Origin: Geodermatophilus amargosae
GTDB taxonomy: Bacteria; Actinomycetota; Actinomycetes; Mycobacteriales; Geodermatophilaceae
Direction of reading: 5' to 3'
DNA length: 64,000 nt
Assembly: GCF_900116515.1 (NCBI RefSeq)
Contig: NZ_FPBA01000015.1
Coordinates: 83,210-147,209, forward strand
In this document: positions 51,598 to 59,789 of the stretch, piece after piece
How positions within the stretch are numbered: position 1 is the first letter of the stretch
Layout of the letters: the number at the start of each line of letters is the position of its first letter
Translations under genes and position numbers: made by a program
Notes under the pieces: generated by a model
Databases searched by the model: none
Told to the model about the DNA's origin: nothing
What the model saw: the letters and a program-made list of their open reading frames with translations, nothing else

Positions 51598-52478
51598 GCG
51601 GCTGCCGCGCGCTCGGCCGCTGCCCGCTCGGCGACGGCCAGGGCGGCGCGGGCCACCCACCGCCCCTGCTGGGGATCGGTGACGTCGAAGCCGAAGGGCG
51701 CATTGGCCTCGAGCGCGAGCAGCCGGCCGTCCGGCTCGACGAGCACGTCGACGCCCATCAGCCCGCCACCGAGGGCGGCGACCATCCCCTGGGCCAGGCG
51801 CGCCGTGTCCGGCGGCGCCTCGTACACCCGCGGGTAGACCGTCCCGTGGGTGACCAGCGCGCCCTCCTCCCGGGACTTCTCGTAGACCAGGGAGGTGGCG
51901 GTGGGCGTGGCGAAGATGCGGGCGCACGCCGGCTCGGCGATCCACTCCTGCAGCAGCGCCGCGCCGCGCCGGTGGCCGCCGGACGCCTCGTGGGCCCGCC
52001 AGGCCGCGTCGACCTCGTGGGCGGCGGCGAGGTCGCCGACCAGCTCGATGTACCGGGCGCCGTCGCCCAGCGCGGGCTTGAGCACCATCCGCCGTCCGGG
52101 CATCGGCCACTCCCGGACCCGGGCCAGGTCCCACGCGGCGGGCTGCGGCACGCCGGCGGCCGCCCACACGGCGTGGGTCACGAGCTTGTCGGCCGAGGCG
52201 ACCAGCGAGGTGACGGGGTTGAGCAGGGGCACGCCGGCCGCCTCGAGCAGGACGGCCAGGGCGAAGGTCGGCGCGTAGGCGACCACCTCCTCGACCAGCA
52301 CGTGCGCGATCGCCAGGTCGTAGTGGCCCGGCGGCGGGCCGCTGACCGGCCAGTCGGCCGGTAGCCGGGCCAGCCGCTCGACCTCCGCGCCCTGCTCCTC
52401 CAGCGCCCGCACCCAGGCGGCCGCGTAGCCGGCGTCCTCGTACCAGTCCTCGTCGGTGATCACCAGCAGCACGCGCAC
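51594..52478 (-). CDS. RimK-like ATP-grasp ligase
   Basis: 294 residues from GTG 52478 (other GTGs at 52493 and 52505 are possible). The first 90 residues form the pre-ATP-grasp domain (RVLLVITDEDWYEDAGY, AYAPTFALAVLLEAAGVPLLNP). The ATP-grasp core has SADKLVTHAVWAAAGVPQP, MVLKPALGDGARYIELV, LLQEWIAEP and MGVDVLVEPDGRLLALEANAPFGFD (metal Glu/Asn). It should couple a carboxylate to an amine with ATP. The coupled CP-ATP-grasp gene downstream and a convergent LysE exporter suggest synthesis of a small amino-acid conjugate or peptide; this is inference. Confidence 0.85.
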   Translation of the reverse strand: MRVLLVITDEDWYEDAGYAAAWVRALEEQGAEVERLARLPADWPVSGPPPGHYDLAIAHVLVEEVVAYAPTFALAVLLEAAGVPLLNPVTSLVASADKLVTHAVWAAAGVPQPAAWDLARVREWPMPGRRMVLKPALGDGARYIELVGDLAAAHEVDAAWRAHEASGGHRRGAALLQEWIAEPACARIFATPTATSLVYEKSREEGALVTHGTVYPRVYEAPPDTARLAQGMVAALGGGLMGVDVLVEPDGRLLALEANAPFGFDVTDPQQGRWVARAALAVAERAAAERAAAA

Positions 52479-52581
52479 CTCGTCACTGTGCACGCCAGCC
52501 GTGACCCCCGCACCACGCGCAGCACGGACGCAACACGCGCGACACCCCGGAGGACACGTACCGGTCCTACCGTGCGGGCGC

Positions 52582-54591
52582 ATGACGCAGGTGACGCCGG
52601 GGAGCCGGTCCCGGGACGGTCACGTCGGGCGCTCGGCCACGGCGCGCCGGCGGCGCTACACCGCCGAGCTGGCGGGGGCGCTGCCGCCGAGCGAGTCGTT
52701 CGAGACGTGGCTGTCGGCCGGCGGCGACCTGGCGCCGGACTTCTCCCGTCTGCCTGCGCGCACCGGTCTGTGGTCGCCGGTCGACGGTGTGGCCGGGGCC
52801 GACGGGTGGCCGGCCCGGCGCGCGGTGCTGCGCGCCCGCTGGCGCAGGTGGCTGACCGGTGCGCCTCCGCCCGCCCTCCGCCGCACGTCCGTCCGCGTGG
52901 ACCGGGTGCGGACGGCGGGGAGGGTGGAGGTGCGTGAGCTCGTCGTCGGCGAGGGCTGGTCGGTGCGTGCGCGGCTGCTGCTGCCCGTTCCCGCGGCCGG
53001 CGTGGCACGGGACGTGCCGGTCTACCTCCTGCAGTCGAGCCACGGGCCCTGGGCGGAGGCGGCGCTGGCCCGCGGGTGGGGCGCCTGCCTGGTCTCGGCC
53101 GCGGACGGGGACGACGACACCGAGGCCGTCGAGCGCGTCTTCCCCTCGGTCGTCGCCGGCCGTCTGGCCTGGCGGGCGTGGGCACTGTCGCGGGTCCTCG
53201 ACGCCCTAAAGGACCAGACCGGGGTGGACGCCCGCCGGGTGCTGGTCGGCGGGCACAGCCGCAACGGCAAGACCGCGCTGCTGGCCGCCGCCTTCGACGA
53301 CCGCTTCGCCGGCGTCGTCTCCAGCTCCAGCGGCGTGCTCGGCGCCATCCCCGCCCGGCTGTGCACCGACCGGCACTTCGGCGAGGGGGTGGAGCTGCTC
53401 ACCCGGCACTATCCCGGCTGGTACCACCCGCGGCTGCGCTGGTTCGCCGGGCGGGAGCACCGGTTGCCCACCGACGCCCACGAGCTGCTCGCGCTGGCCG
53501 CGCCGCGGCCGGTCCTGGTCTCGGTGGCGGTCGAGGACCCGGTCGAGCGCGTCCCGGCCGCCCGCGCGGCGGTCGACGCCGCGCGGGACGCCTTCGCCCT
53601 GCTCGGGCGGCGCGACGCCCTGGAGCTGGCGCTGCGCCCGGGAGGGCACCGGGCCGGCGAGTCCGCCGTCGCCGCCCAGCTGGACTGGGCGCAGTCGGTG
53701 CTCGGCGGCTCGACGCGTCGCCCCGGGCGCGTACCGGTGGCGCCGTCCCCGGTCCCGTGGCCGGCCGACCGCGTGCGCCCGGGTCCGCACCCGGTCCGCG
53801 GGCCGCGGCTGCAGGCCGCCGTCCGCGCCGCCCTGGGCCCGGGCGGGCGCGCTGCCCGCCCGGGTGCCGTCGCCATCCCGGTCCCCAGGGCGGGGGAGGA
53901 CCGGCTGCGCACCGGGGACGGTGTGGCGGTCACCGTCCTGCGCCCGCCGGAGGGGGGCAGCGGCCGCGGGCTGGTGCTCTGGCTGGGCCCGCCGTGCGCG
54001 GCGACCGGGTGGCGGGCGGGGTACGAGCAGGCCGAGCCGCTGCCGGAGCTGCTGGCCGCGGCCGGCTGGGCGGTCGCCTGCCACGACCCGGTCGGCAGCG
54101 GCTCGCGGCACGGTGAGCGCCCGTCGCCGGGGTCCTCGCCGCTGGGCCGGATGACCGCCGACGCGGCCGCGGTGGCCGCCGTCGCGGCGGCGGCCACCGG
54201 GCACGACCGGGTGTGGGTCGCCGCCTACGGCACCGGGGCGCTGGTGGCGCTCCACCTGTTCGCCCTGCACCTGTTCGCCCTGGACGCCGGGCCGGAGGAC
54301 GTGCCCGTGGCCGGTGCGGTGCTGGCCGCGCCCAGCTGCGGTGAGCCCCTGCTGCGGGCCCGGCCGGAGTACACCCTGGCCGACCTGCTCGCCGCGACGG
54401 CGGACCGCCCCGCCGTCGTGCTGGACCCGGCCTGGGACCCCGAGGCGCCGGCCGGCGCGGTGGCCGCCGCCTGCCGGGCCGCCGGTGTGCCGCGGGTGCC
54501 GCTGGCCGACTGGCACCGGCTCTCCGGCGCCACCCGGTCGGCGATGGTCGACTGGCTGGACGTGCACGGCCCGCGGCGGGCCCTCGTCTGA
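52582..54591 (+). CDS. Two-domain alpha/beta hydrolase (glucuronoyl-esterase-like first domain)
   Basis: 669 residues. Domain 1 (about 60-385) has the nucleophile motif VLVGGHSRNGKTALLAAAFD, close to the G-x-S-R-x-G-K of CE15 glucuronoyl esterases and related acetyl xylan esterases, with LRPGGHRAGES supplying a His. Domain 2 (about 440-669) is another alpha/beta hydrolase fold: RGLVLWLGPPCAATGW, HDPVGSGSRHG, but the elbow reads VAAYGTGALVAL, so the serine is replaced. It has no signal peptide, which is odd for a cell-wall polysaccharide esterase. The gene is divergent from the ATP-grasp pair. The substrate is unknown. Confidence 0.75.
   Translation: MTQVTPGSRSRDGHVGRSATARRRRYTAELAGALPPSESFETWLSAGGDLAPDFSRLPARTGLWSPVDGVAGADGWPARRAVLRARWRRWLTGAPPPALRRTSVRVDRVRTAGRVEVRELVVGEGWSVRARLLLPVPAAGVARDVPVYLLQSSHGPWAEAALARGWGACLVSAADGDDDTEAVERVFPSVVAGRLAWRAWALSRVLDALKDQTGVDARRVLVGGHSRNGKTALLAAAFDDRFAGVVSSSSGVLGAIPARLCTDRHFGEGVELLTRHYPGWYHPRLRWFAGREHRLPTDAHELLALAAPRPVLVSVAVEDPVERVPAARAAVDAARDAFALLGRRDALELALRPGGHRAGESAVAAQLDWAQSVLGGSTRRPGRVPVAPSPVPWPADRVRPGPHPVRGPRLQAAVRAALGPGGRAARPGAVAIPVPRAGEDRLRTGDGVAVTVLRPPEGGSGRGLVLWLGPPCAATGWRAGYEQAEPLPELLAAAGWAVACHDPVGSGSRHGERPSPGSSPLGRMTADAAAVAAVAAAATGHDRVWVAAYGTGALVALHLFALHLFALDAGPEDVPVAGAVLAAPSCGEPLLRARPEYTLADLLAATADRPAVVLDPAWDPEAPAGAVAAACRAAGVPRVPLADWHRLSGATRSAMVDWLDVHGPRRALV
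54253..54282 (+). repeat. 15-bp in-frame tandem duplication inside the esterase gene
   Basis: cacctgttcgccctg occurs twice back to back, giving the protein segment HLFALHLFAL just after the degenerate elbow of domain 2. The copies are identical, which points to a recent slippage or duplication. Confidence 0.85.
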
Positions 54592-54691
54592 CCGGCGGCC
54601 CCGGTCCCCGGAGCCCGCCTAGGATCGCGCGACAGGACTCGGACCCGGGAGGTCTGGTGGTCGTCGCACCGGTGCACGTGCTGCTCGGTCC

Positions 54692-55837
54692 ATGAGCGGG
54701 TTCGACCTCGCCGTCCCGCGGCGGGTGCTGTTCGGCCCGGGGCGCGCGGACGAGCTCGCGGACCTGCTGCCCACGCTGGGGCGGCGGGTGCTGCTGTGCG
54801 CCGGGAGGGACCCCTCGCGCCACCGGTCCCTGCTGGGCGGGATCGACCCGGTCGCCGTCGTGTCGGTCCCGCACGAGCCGACGGTGGACGACGTGCGGGC
54901 GGCGACCGCGACGGCTCGGGACGCCGGCGTCGACGTGGTCGTGGCGATCGGCGGCGGCAGCGTGCTGGACACGGGCAAGGCAGTCGCCGTCCTGCTGGGC
55001 AACGGCACCGACCCGCTGGACCACCTGGAGGTCGTCGGCCGGGGGATCCCCGTCGAGCGGCCGGCCCTGCCCTGCGTCGCGGTCCCCACGACCGCGGGCA
55101 CCGGTGCGGAGGTGACCGCCAACGCGGTGCTCGCCTCGCCGGAGCACGGCGTCAAGGCCAGCATCCGCAGCCCGCACCTGCTGGCGGCGGTCGCGCTGGT
55201 CGACCCGCTGCTGACGCTGACCTGCCCGCCGGCGGTCACCGCCAGCAGCGGGCTCGACGCGCTGACCCAGTGCCTGGAGCCCTACGTCTCACCCCAGGCC
55301 AACCCGGCGACCGACGCCGTCGCGGCGGCCGGGCTGCGGCGGGGTGCCCGGGCGCTGCAGGCCGCCTACGAGCGCGGCGAGGACGGAGCGGCCCGCGAGG
55401 AGATGGCGCTGTGCAGCCTGTTCGGCGGCATCGCGCTGGCCAACGCGAAGCTGGGGGCGGTGCACGGGGTGGCCGGCGTCGTCGGCGGCATGGTGGACGC
55501 ACCGCACGGCGCGGTGTGCGCCGCGCTGCTGGCGCCGGTGGTCGAGGCCAACGTCCGGGCGCTGCGCGAGCGCGAGCCGGCCTCTCCCGCGCTGCGGCGC
55601 TACGCCGAGGTCTCCCGGCTGCTCACCGGGCGGGACGACGCCGGCATCGAGGACGCGGTGGCCTGGCTGCGCGAGACGGTGGCCGCGCTCGACGTGCTCC
55701 CGCTGGGAGCGGTCGGTCTCCGGTCGGCGGACCACGTCGAGGTCGCCGCGAAGGCGGCCCGCTCCAGCAGCATGCGAGGCAACCCGGTGCTGCTGACCGA
55801 GGACGACCTCGTCACGGTGCTGCGCGCGGCGTCGTGA
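54692..55837 (+). CDS. Iron-containing (group III) alcohol dehydrogenase
   Basis: 381 residues. NAD-binding GGGSVLDTGKAVAVLL, the PTTAGTGAEVTANAVL loop and metal-binding region SGLDALTQCLEPYVS then GVHGVAGVV-like residues (AVHGVAGVVGGMVDAPHG, two His) and MRGNPVLLTEDDL at the end. The first of the three usual metal His is replaced by Gln (DALTQ), a variation known in a subset of the family. It should reduce or oxidise a small alcohol/aldehyde; maleylacetate reductase is less likely because its typical glycine motif differs. It follows the esterase on the same strand, 100 bases away. Confidence 0.88.
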   Translation: MSGFDLAVPRRVLFGPGRADELADLLPTLGRRVLLCAGRDPSRHRSLLGGIDPVAVVSVPHEPTVDDVRAATATARDAGVDVVVAIGGGSVLDTGKAVAVLLGNGTDPLDHLEVVGRGIPVERPALPCVAVPTTAGTGAEVTANAVLASPEHGVKASIRSPHLLAAVALVDPLLTLTCPPAVTASSGLDALTQCLEPYVSPQANPATDAVAAAGLRRGARALQAAYERGEDGAAREEMALCSLFGGIALANAKLGAVHGVAGVVGGMVDAPHGAVCAALLAPVVEANVRALREREPASPALRRYAEVSRLLTGRDDAGIEDAVAWLRETVAALDVLPLGAVGLRSADHVEVAAKAARSSSMRGNPVLLTEDDLVTVLRAAS

Positions 55838-55929
55838 CGTCCCGGGCCACCCGTACGGGGCGTCGTGCCCCACTGGGGCATCGCGCCCGGGACGAGGTCA
55901 GCCGCACGGTGCGCCGTGGGGGAGCGGGC

Positions 55930-56622
55930 TCACCGGAGCCGCGCGCCGACCTGGGCGGCTGACGCGACCACGGCTCGTCCGATCTCCGTGGTGTCGACCG
56001 CGTCGTCCACGTACACGACGGCGAGCGCCCCGCGGACACCGCCGTCGGGGCCGAGGACGGGTGCGGCCACCGACCGGAAGCCGGGGATGACCTCGCCGTG
56101 GGAGGTGGCCCAGCCCAGCGCGCGGGCCTCGGTGAGCTCGCGCCGGTCGTCGGGACGGGCGGGCTCCGGGATCAGCAGGGCCAGCCCGGGTGCTCCCCGG
56201 CCCACGGGGTGGCGGATGCCGGGCCGGTAGGCGACGTGGGCCGCCGAGGTCTGCGGTTCGATGCTCGTGACCGTGACGGCCTCGTCGCCGGCCCGGACGA
56301 CGAGGAACGCGGTCATGCCCAGGTCGGCGACCAGTGCGTCGAGCTGGGGAAGGGCCGCGGTCTGCAGGTCCGTGCGCACGCCACGGGCCAGGGCGGCCAT
56401 TCCCAGGCCGAGGCGGTAGTGCCCGGCGGGGTCCCGCTCGACGAGCTGGTGGTCCTCCAGCGTGCGCAGCAGACGGTAGGCGATCGAGCGGTGCAGGCCC
56501 ACGGACTGGGCGACCTCGACGATCGGCTGGGGGGCGGCGACCGCCGCCAGGTGCTCGAGGATGCGCAGCCCCCGGTCGAGCGTCTGGGACTGGGGCGCAC
56601 CCGCCCCTCCATCGGCCGCCAT
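55930..56622 (-). CDS. IclR-family transcription regulator
   Basis: 230 residues. The winged helix-turn-helix (about 10-70) has QTLDRGLRILEHLAAV, GLHRSIAYRLLRTLEDHQLV and HYRLGLGM. The IclR effector domain has TAFLVVRAGDEAVTVTSIEP, RHPVGRGAPGLALL and ALGWATSHGEVIPGFRSVAAPVLGPDG. IclR proteins commonly sense aromatic acids. It lies 108 bases downstream of the fumarylacetoacetase gene, same strand, so it may end the homogentisate operon and regulate it. Confidence 0.9.
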   Translation of the reverse strand: MAADGGAGAPQSQTLDRGLRILEHLAAVAAPQPIVEVAQSVGLHRSIAYRLLRTLEDHQLVERDPAGHYRLGLGMAALARGVRTDLQTAALPQLDALVADLGMTAFLVVRAGDEAVTVTSIEPQTSAAHVAYRPGIRHPVGRGAPGLALLIPEPARPDDRRELTEARALGWATSHGEVIPGFRSVAAPVLGPDGGVRGALAVVYVDDAVDTTEIGRAVVASAAQVGARLR

Positions 56623-56730
56623 CCCCTGGTGCCTCCTCGGTCGGCTGCGTTCCAGCCTACGGTCGCCGTGCGGTCGGGCCGGGGCGACCGCGTGCCGTGC
56701 CGCGGGAGTGCAGGGGTGTCGCGGGAGGGC

Positions 56731-57930
56731 TCACGTCGCACGTGCCGGCTCGACCCGGCCGGTGACCTCGCCGAGGGAGATCCGGCCGCCGCCGGTGCCG
56801 GGTGCGGTGGCGGTGAGGGTGACCACGTCGCCGTCCTCGAGGAAGGTCCGCGTCGTCCCGTCGGGGAGGGACAGCGGCTCCCTGCCGCCCCAGGAGAGCC
56901 CGATGAACGAGCCGCGCTGGTCCCTGGCGGGCCCGCTGACGGTGCCGGAGGCGAACAGGTCGCCGGTGCGCAGCGACGCGCCGTTGACGGTCACGTGCGC
57001 GAGCTGCTGGGCCGGCGTCCAGTACAGGAGGCCGAAGGGCGGGCAGGAGACCAGCTCGCCGTTGAGCCGGACCTCGATGCCGACGTCGAGGCCCCACGGC
57101 TCGACGTCGGTGTCGTCGAGGTAGGGCAGCAGCGTCGCGTCCCGCGCCGGCGGGCGGACGCGGGCCGCCTCCAGGGCGGCCAGCGGCACCACCCACGGGG
57201 AGACCGAGGTGAGGAAGGACTTGCCGAGGAACGGGCCCAGCGGCACGTACTCCCAGGACTGCAGGTCCCGTGCCGACCAGTCGTCGACCAGGCAGACGCC
57301 GAACACGTGGTGCCCGAACGCGCTCAGCGGCACCGGCCGGCCGAGCTCGGACGGGGTGCCGACGACGAAGCCGAGCTCGGCCTCGATGTCGAGGCGCTGC
57401 GACGGGCCGAACGTCGGCGCGTCGTCGGCCGGGGCCTTGCGCTGACCCGACTTGCGCACCACGGGGGTCCTCGACACCTGCACCGTCCCGGCGCGGCCGT
57501 GGTAGCCGATGGGCAGGTGCTTCCAGTTCGGCGTCAGCGGCGCCGAGTCCGGCCGGAACATCCGGCCGAGGTTCTCGGCGTGGTGCTGGGAGCTGTAGAA
57601 GTCGACGTGGTCGGCGACCTCGACCGGCAGGTGCAGCGTCACCTCGCTGCGCGGGACCAGGTGCGGCTCGACGGCGCCGCGGTGCGCCTCGTCGGTGAAC
57701 CAGCCGGTGAGCCTGGCGCGGAGCTCCGCCCAGGCCTGCGGCCCGCGGGCGAGGAAGGCGTTGAGCGAGCCGGTGGCGTGCACGTCGTCGCCGGTGGACG
57801 CGGCGAGGTCCAGCACGGAGTTCCCGACCGCCACGCCGGTGCGCGGCGCGGTGCCCTCGGTCGAGAAGACGCCGTAGGGGAGGTTGTCGACGCCGAAGCC
57901 GGTGTCGGCGGGCAGGTCGAGCCAGCTCAT
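56731..57930 (-). CDS. fahA: Fumarylacetoacetase
   Basis: 399 residues, full length. N-terminal SH3-like domain (SWLDLPADTGFGVDNLPYGVF) and catalytic domain with metal ligands in VDFYSSQHHAENLG (Asp), DIEAELGFVVG (two Glu) and LVDDWSARDLQSWEYVPLGPFLGKSF (Asp, catalytic Lys), plus PIGYHGRAGTV. It hydrolyses fumarylacetoacetate to fumarate and acetoacetate, the last step of homogentisate breakdown. It overlaps the 200-residue hypothetical by ATGA and is co-transcribed with homogentisate dioxygenase. No maleylacetoacetate isomerase gene was seen. Confidence 0.96.
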   Translation of the reverse strand: MSWLDLPADTGFGVDNLPYGVFSTEGTAPRTGVAVGNSVLDLAASTGDDVHATGSLNAFLARGPQAWAELRARLTGWFTDEAHRGAVEPHLVPRSEVTLHLPVEVADHVDFYSSQHHAENLGRMFRPDSAPLTPNWKHLPIGYHGRAGTVQVSRTPVVRKSGQRKAPADDAPTFGPSQRLDIEAELGFVVGTPSELGRPVPLSAFGHHVFGVCLVDDWSARDLQSWEYVPLGPFLGKSFLTSVSPWVVPLAALEAARVRPPARDATLLPYLDDTDVEPWGLDVGIEVRLNGELVSCPPFGLLYWTPAQQLAHVTVNGASLRTGDLFASGTVSGPARDQRGSFIGLSWGGREPLSLPDGTTRTFLEDGDVVTLTATAPGTGGGRISLGEVTGRVEPARAT

Positions 57931-58529
57931 GCGGGGATCCGATCCGGTGCGGGCAGCAGCCCGAGCGCGACGAGGTCGTCGACCGGCTCGAGCACGCTGC
58001 AGGTGCCGAAGGAGGTGAGGACCGCCCAGGCCTGGGCCCACCGGTCGGCCGGCCAGCTGCGCAGCGCGGACACGATGGCCCCGGCGTCGGACTCCCCGAG
58101 CCGGTCGACGGCGACGGCGGCCGGCTCGCCGGCGAGCAGCGCGCCGGTGGCGAGCAGGACGTCCAGGAAGCCGTGGTGGGCGGAGCCGGTGACCGGGTCG
58201 GTGTGCCGGACGGCGGAGTGCAGTCCCGCGGTGCACGTGAGCGTGCGGGGGACCTCCACGGCTGCGGGAACGCCGGCGGGGACGGCGTCGTCGGGGGCGG
58301 CGAGCGCCGCCCGGGCCGCCGCGACGACCGAGACGTCGAACGGGTCCCCGTCGCCCGAGGTGCGGGGATCAGCTCGTCGAGGCCGGGCGGCGGGGACGAC
58401 GAAGCGCCCGACCAGGTCGCCCAGCCGCGCGCTCAGCTCCCGGTGCCCCGGGACGGCGGCGGCCGTCGGGACGTCCCCGGGCGGGAACAGGGCCGCGTCG
58501 TCGGAGGAGCCGGTGAACACGGCCGTCAT
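57927..58529 (-). CDS. Hypothetical protein between hmgA and fahA, possibly shortened
   Basis: 200 residues: an N-terminal part starting AVFTGSSDDAALFPPGDVPTAAAV, a variable middle, and a better conserved-looking end with TAGLHSAVRHTDPVTGSAHHGFLDVLLATG. I recall longer proteins (about 290 residues) with both ends in actinobacterial homogentisate clusters, where a TIM-like middle segment precedes the TAGLHHAVR motif. If so, about 90 residues are deleted here between EVPR and TLTCTAGLH. The function is unknown. ATGA overlaps with both neighbours show operon membership. Confidence 0.65.
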   Translation of the reverse strand: MTAVFTGSSDDAALFPPGDVPTAAAVPGHRELSARLGDLVGRFVVPAARPRRADPRTSGDGDPFDVSVVAAARAALAAPDDAVPAGVPAAVEVPRTLTCTAGLHSAVRHTDPVTGSAHHGFLDVLLATGALLAGEPAAVAVDRLGESDAGAIVSALRSWPADRWAQAWAVLTSFGTCSVLEPVDDLVALGLLPAPDRIPA

Positions 58530-59731
58530 GCCGACGGGCCCCGTCCCGACCAGGTCCAGGCGTACCTGCCGTCATCGACGGCGATGCCGCCCTCCCCGAG
58601 GTCGAGCGGGCGGAAGGTGTCGACCATGACGGCGAGCTCGTCGAAGGACTCCGCGCCCAGGGAGCGCTCGACGGCGCCGGGCTGCGGGCCGTGGGAGTGC
58701 CCGCCGGGGTGCACCGAGATGGAGCCCCTGCCGATGCCGGAGCCCTTGCGGGCCTCGTAGTCGCCGTCGACGTAGAACATGATCTCGTCGCTGTCGATGT
58801 TGGAGTGGTAGTAGGGCACCGGCACCGCGAGCGGGTGGTAGTCGACCTTCCGCGGGACGAAGTTGCAGATCACGAAGTTGGCGCCCTCGAACACCTGGTG
58901 CACCGGCGGCGGCTGGTGGACCCGGCCGGTGATCGGCTCGTAGTCGGCGATGTCGAACGCGTACGGGTAGAGGCAGCCGTCCCAGCCGACGACGTCGAAG
59001 GGGTGCTCCGGGACGACGTGCACGGTGCCGGCCAGGCCGCCGGGGCCGTTGCCGCGGTGCTTGACGTACACCTCGACGTCGGTGCCCTCGGCGATCAGTG
59101 GCGCGGTCGGGCCGCGCAGGTCGCGCTCGCAGTAGGGGGCGTGCTCGAGGAACTGCCCGTACCGGGACAGGTACCGCTTGGGTGGGGCGATGTGGCTGTT
59201 GGCCTCGATCGCGTAGGTGCGCAGCGGCTCGCTGCTGGTCGGGACCCAGCGGTGCGTCGTCGTCCGCGGGATGACCACGTAGTCGCCCCGGCCGACCTCC
59301 AGCGCGCCGAAGGTGGTCTCGACGGTGGCGGTGCCGCGCTCGACGTAGACGCACTCGTCGCCGGTGGCGTTGCGGTAGTACGGGCTGGCCAGCGACGACA
59401 CGGCGTAGGAGATGCGGACGTCGCCGTTGCCGAGCACCAGGCGGCGGCCGGTGACGGGGTCGGTGCCCTTGTGCTCCTCGCCGGGGAACAGGTCGTGCAG
59501 CTTCAGGTGCCGCGGGACCAGCGGCGCGTTGGGCGTCAGCGTCTGGTCGGGCAGCTCCCACGGGCGGGCGTCGACCAGCGCCGACGGCACGCCACGGTGG
59601 TAGAGCAGCGAGGAGTCCGAGCTGAACCCCTCCTCGCCGATCAGCTCCTCGGAGAACAGGCCGCCGTCGGGACGCCGGAACTGGGTGTGCCGCTTGGGCG
59701 GGACCTCGCCCACCTGTCGGTAGAACGCCAT
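58526..59731 (-). CDS. hmgA: Homogentisate 1,2-dioxygenase
   Basis: 401 residues. Opens the homogentisate ring to maleylacetoacetate with Fe(II) and O2. Ligand motifs are YYHSNIDSDEIMFYVDGDYE (His, Glu) and VHPGGHSHGPQPGAVE (His), and the upstream cupin half has VYVERGTATVETTFGALEVG. The length is close to the short bacterial form (about 390-440). It starts the overlapping run hmgA-hypothetical-fahA. The FAD hydroxylase and MBL genes lie upstream on the same strand with 58- and 8-base gaps. Confidence 0.96.
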   Translation of the reverse strand: MAFYRQVGEVPPKRHTQFRRPDGGLFSEELIGEEGFSSDSSLLYHRGVPSALVDARPWELPDQTLTPNAPLVPRHLKLHDLFPGEEHKGTDPVTGRRLVLGNGDVRISYAVSSLASPYYRNATGDECVYVERGTATVETTFGALEVGRGDYVVIPRTTTHRWVPTSSEPLRTYAIEANSHIAPPKRYLSRYGQFLEHAPYCERDLRGPTAPLIAEGTDVEVYVKHRGNGPGGLAGTVHVVPEHPFDVVGWDGCLYPYAFDIADYEPITGRVHQPPPVHQVFEGANFVICNFVPRKVDYHPLAVPVPYYHSNIDSDEIMFYVDGDYEARKGSGIGRGSISVHPGGHSHGPQPGAVERSLGAESFDELAVMVDTFRPLDLGEGGIAVDDGRYAWTWSGRGPSA

Positions 59732-59789
59732 GGGGTGTGCCTCCTCGGGCGGGTGGCAGAGATGGCCATCTCTGCCGCTGGGGATCGGT

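Noticed and set aside
50239..52583. RiPP cluster with ATP-grasp macrocyclase (microviridin/graspetide type)
   Set aside because: No small Thr/Glu-rich precursor frame was found beside the ligases, and the permuted ATP-grasp type is not the graspetide one.
54692..55837. Maleylacetate reductase partner for the intradiol dioxygenase
   Set aside because: It is 24 kb from the dioxygenase and its glycine motif GGGSVLDTGKA fits general iron alcohol dehydrogenases better.
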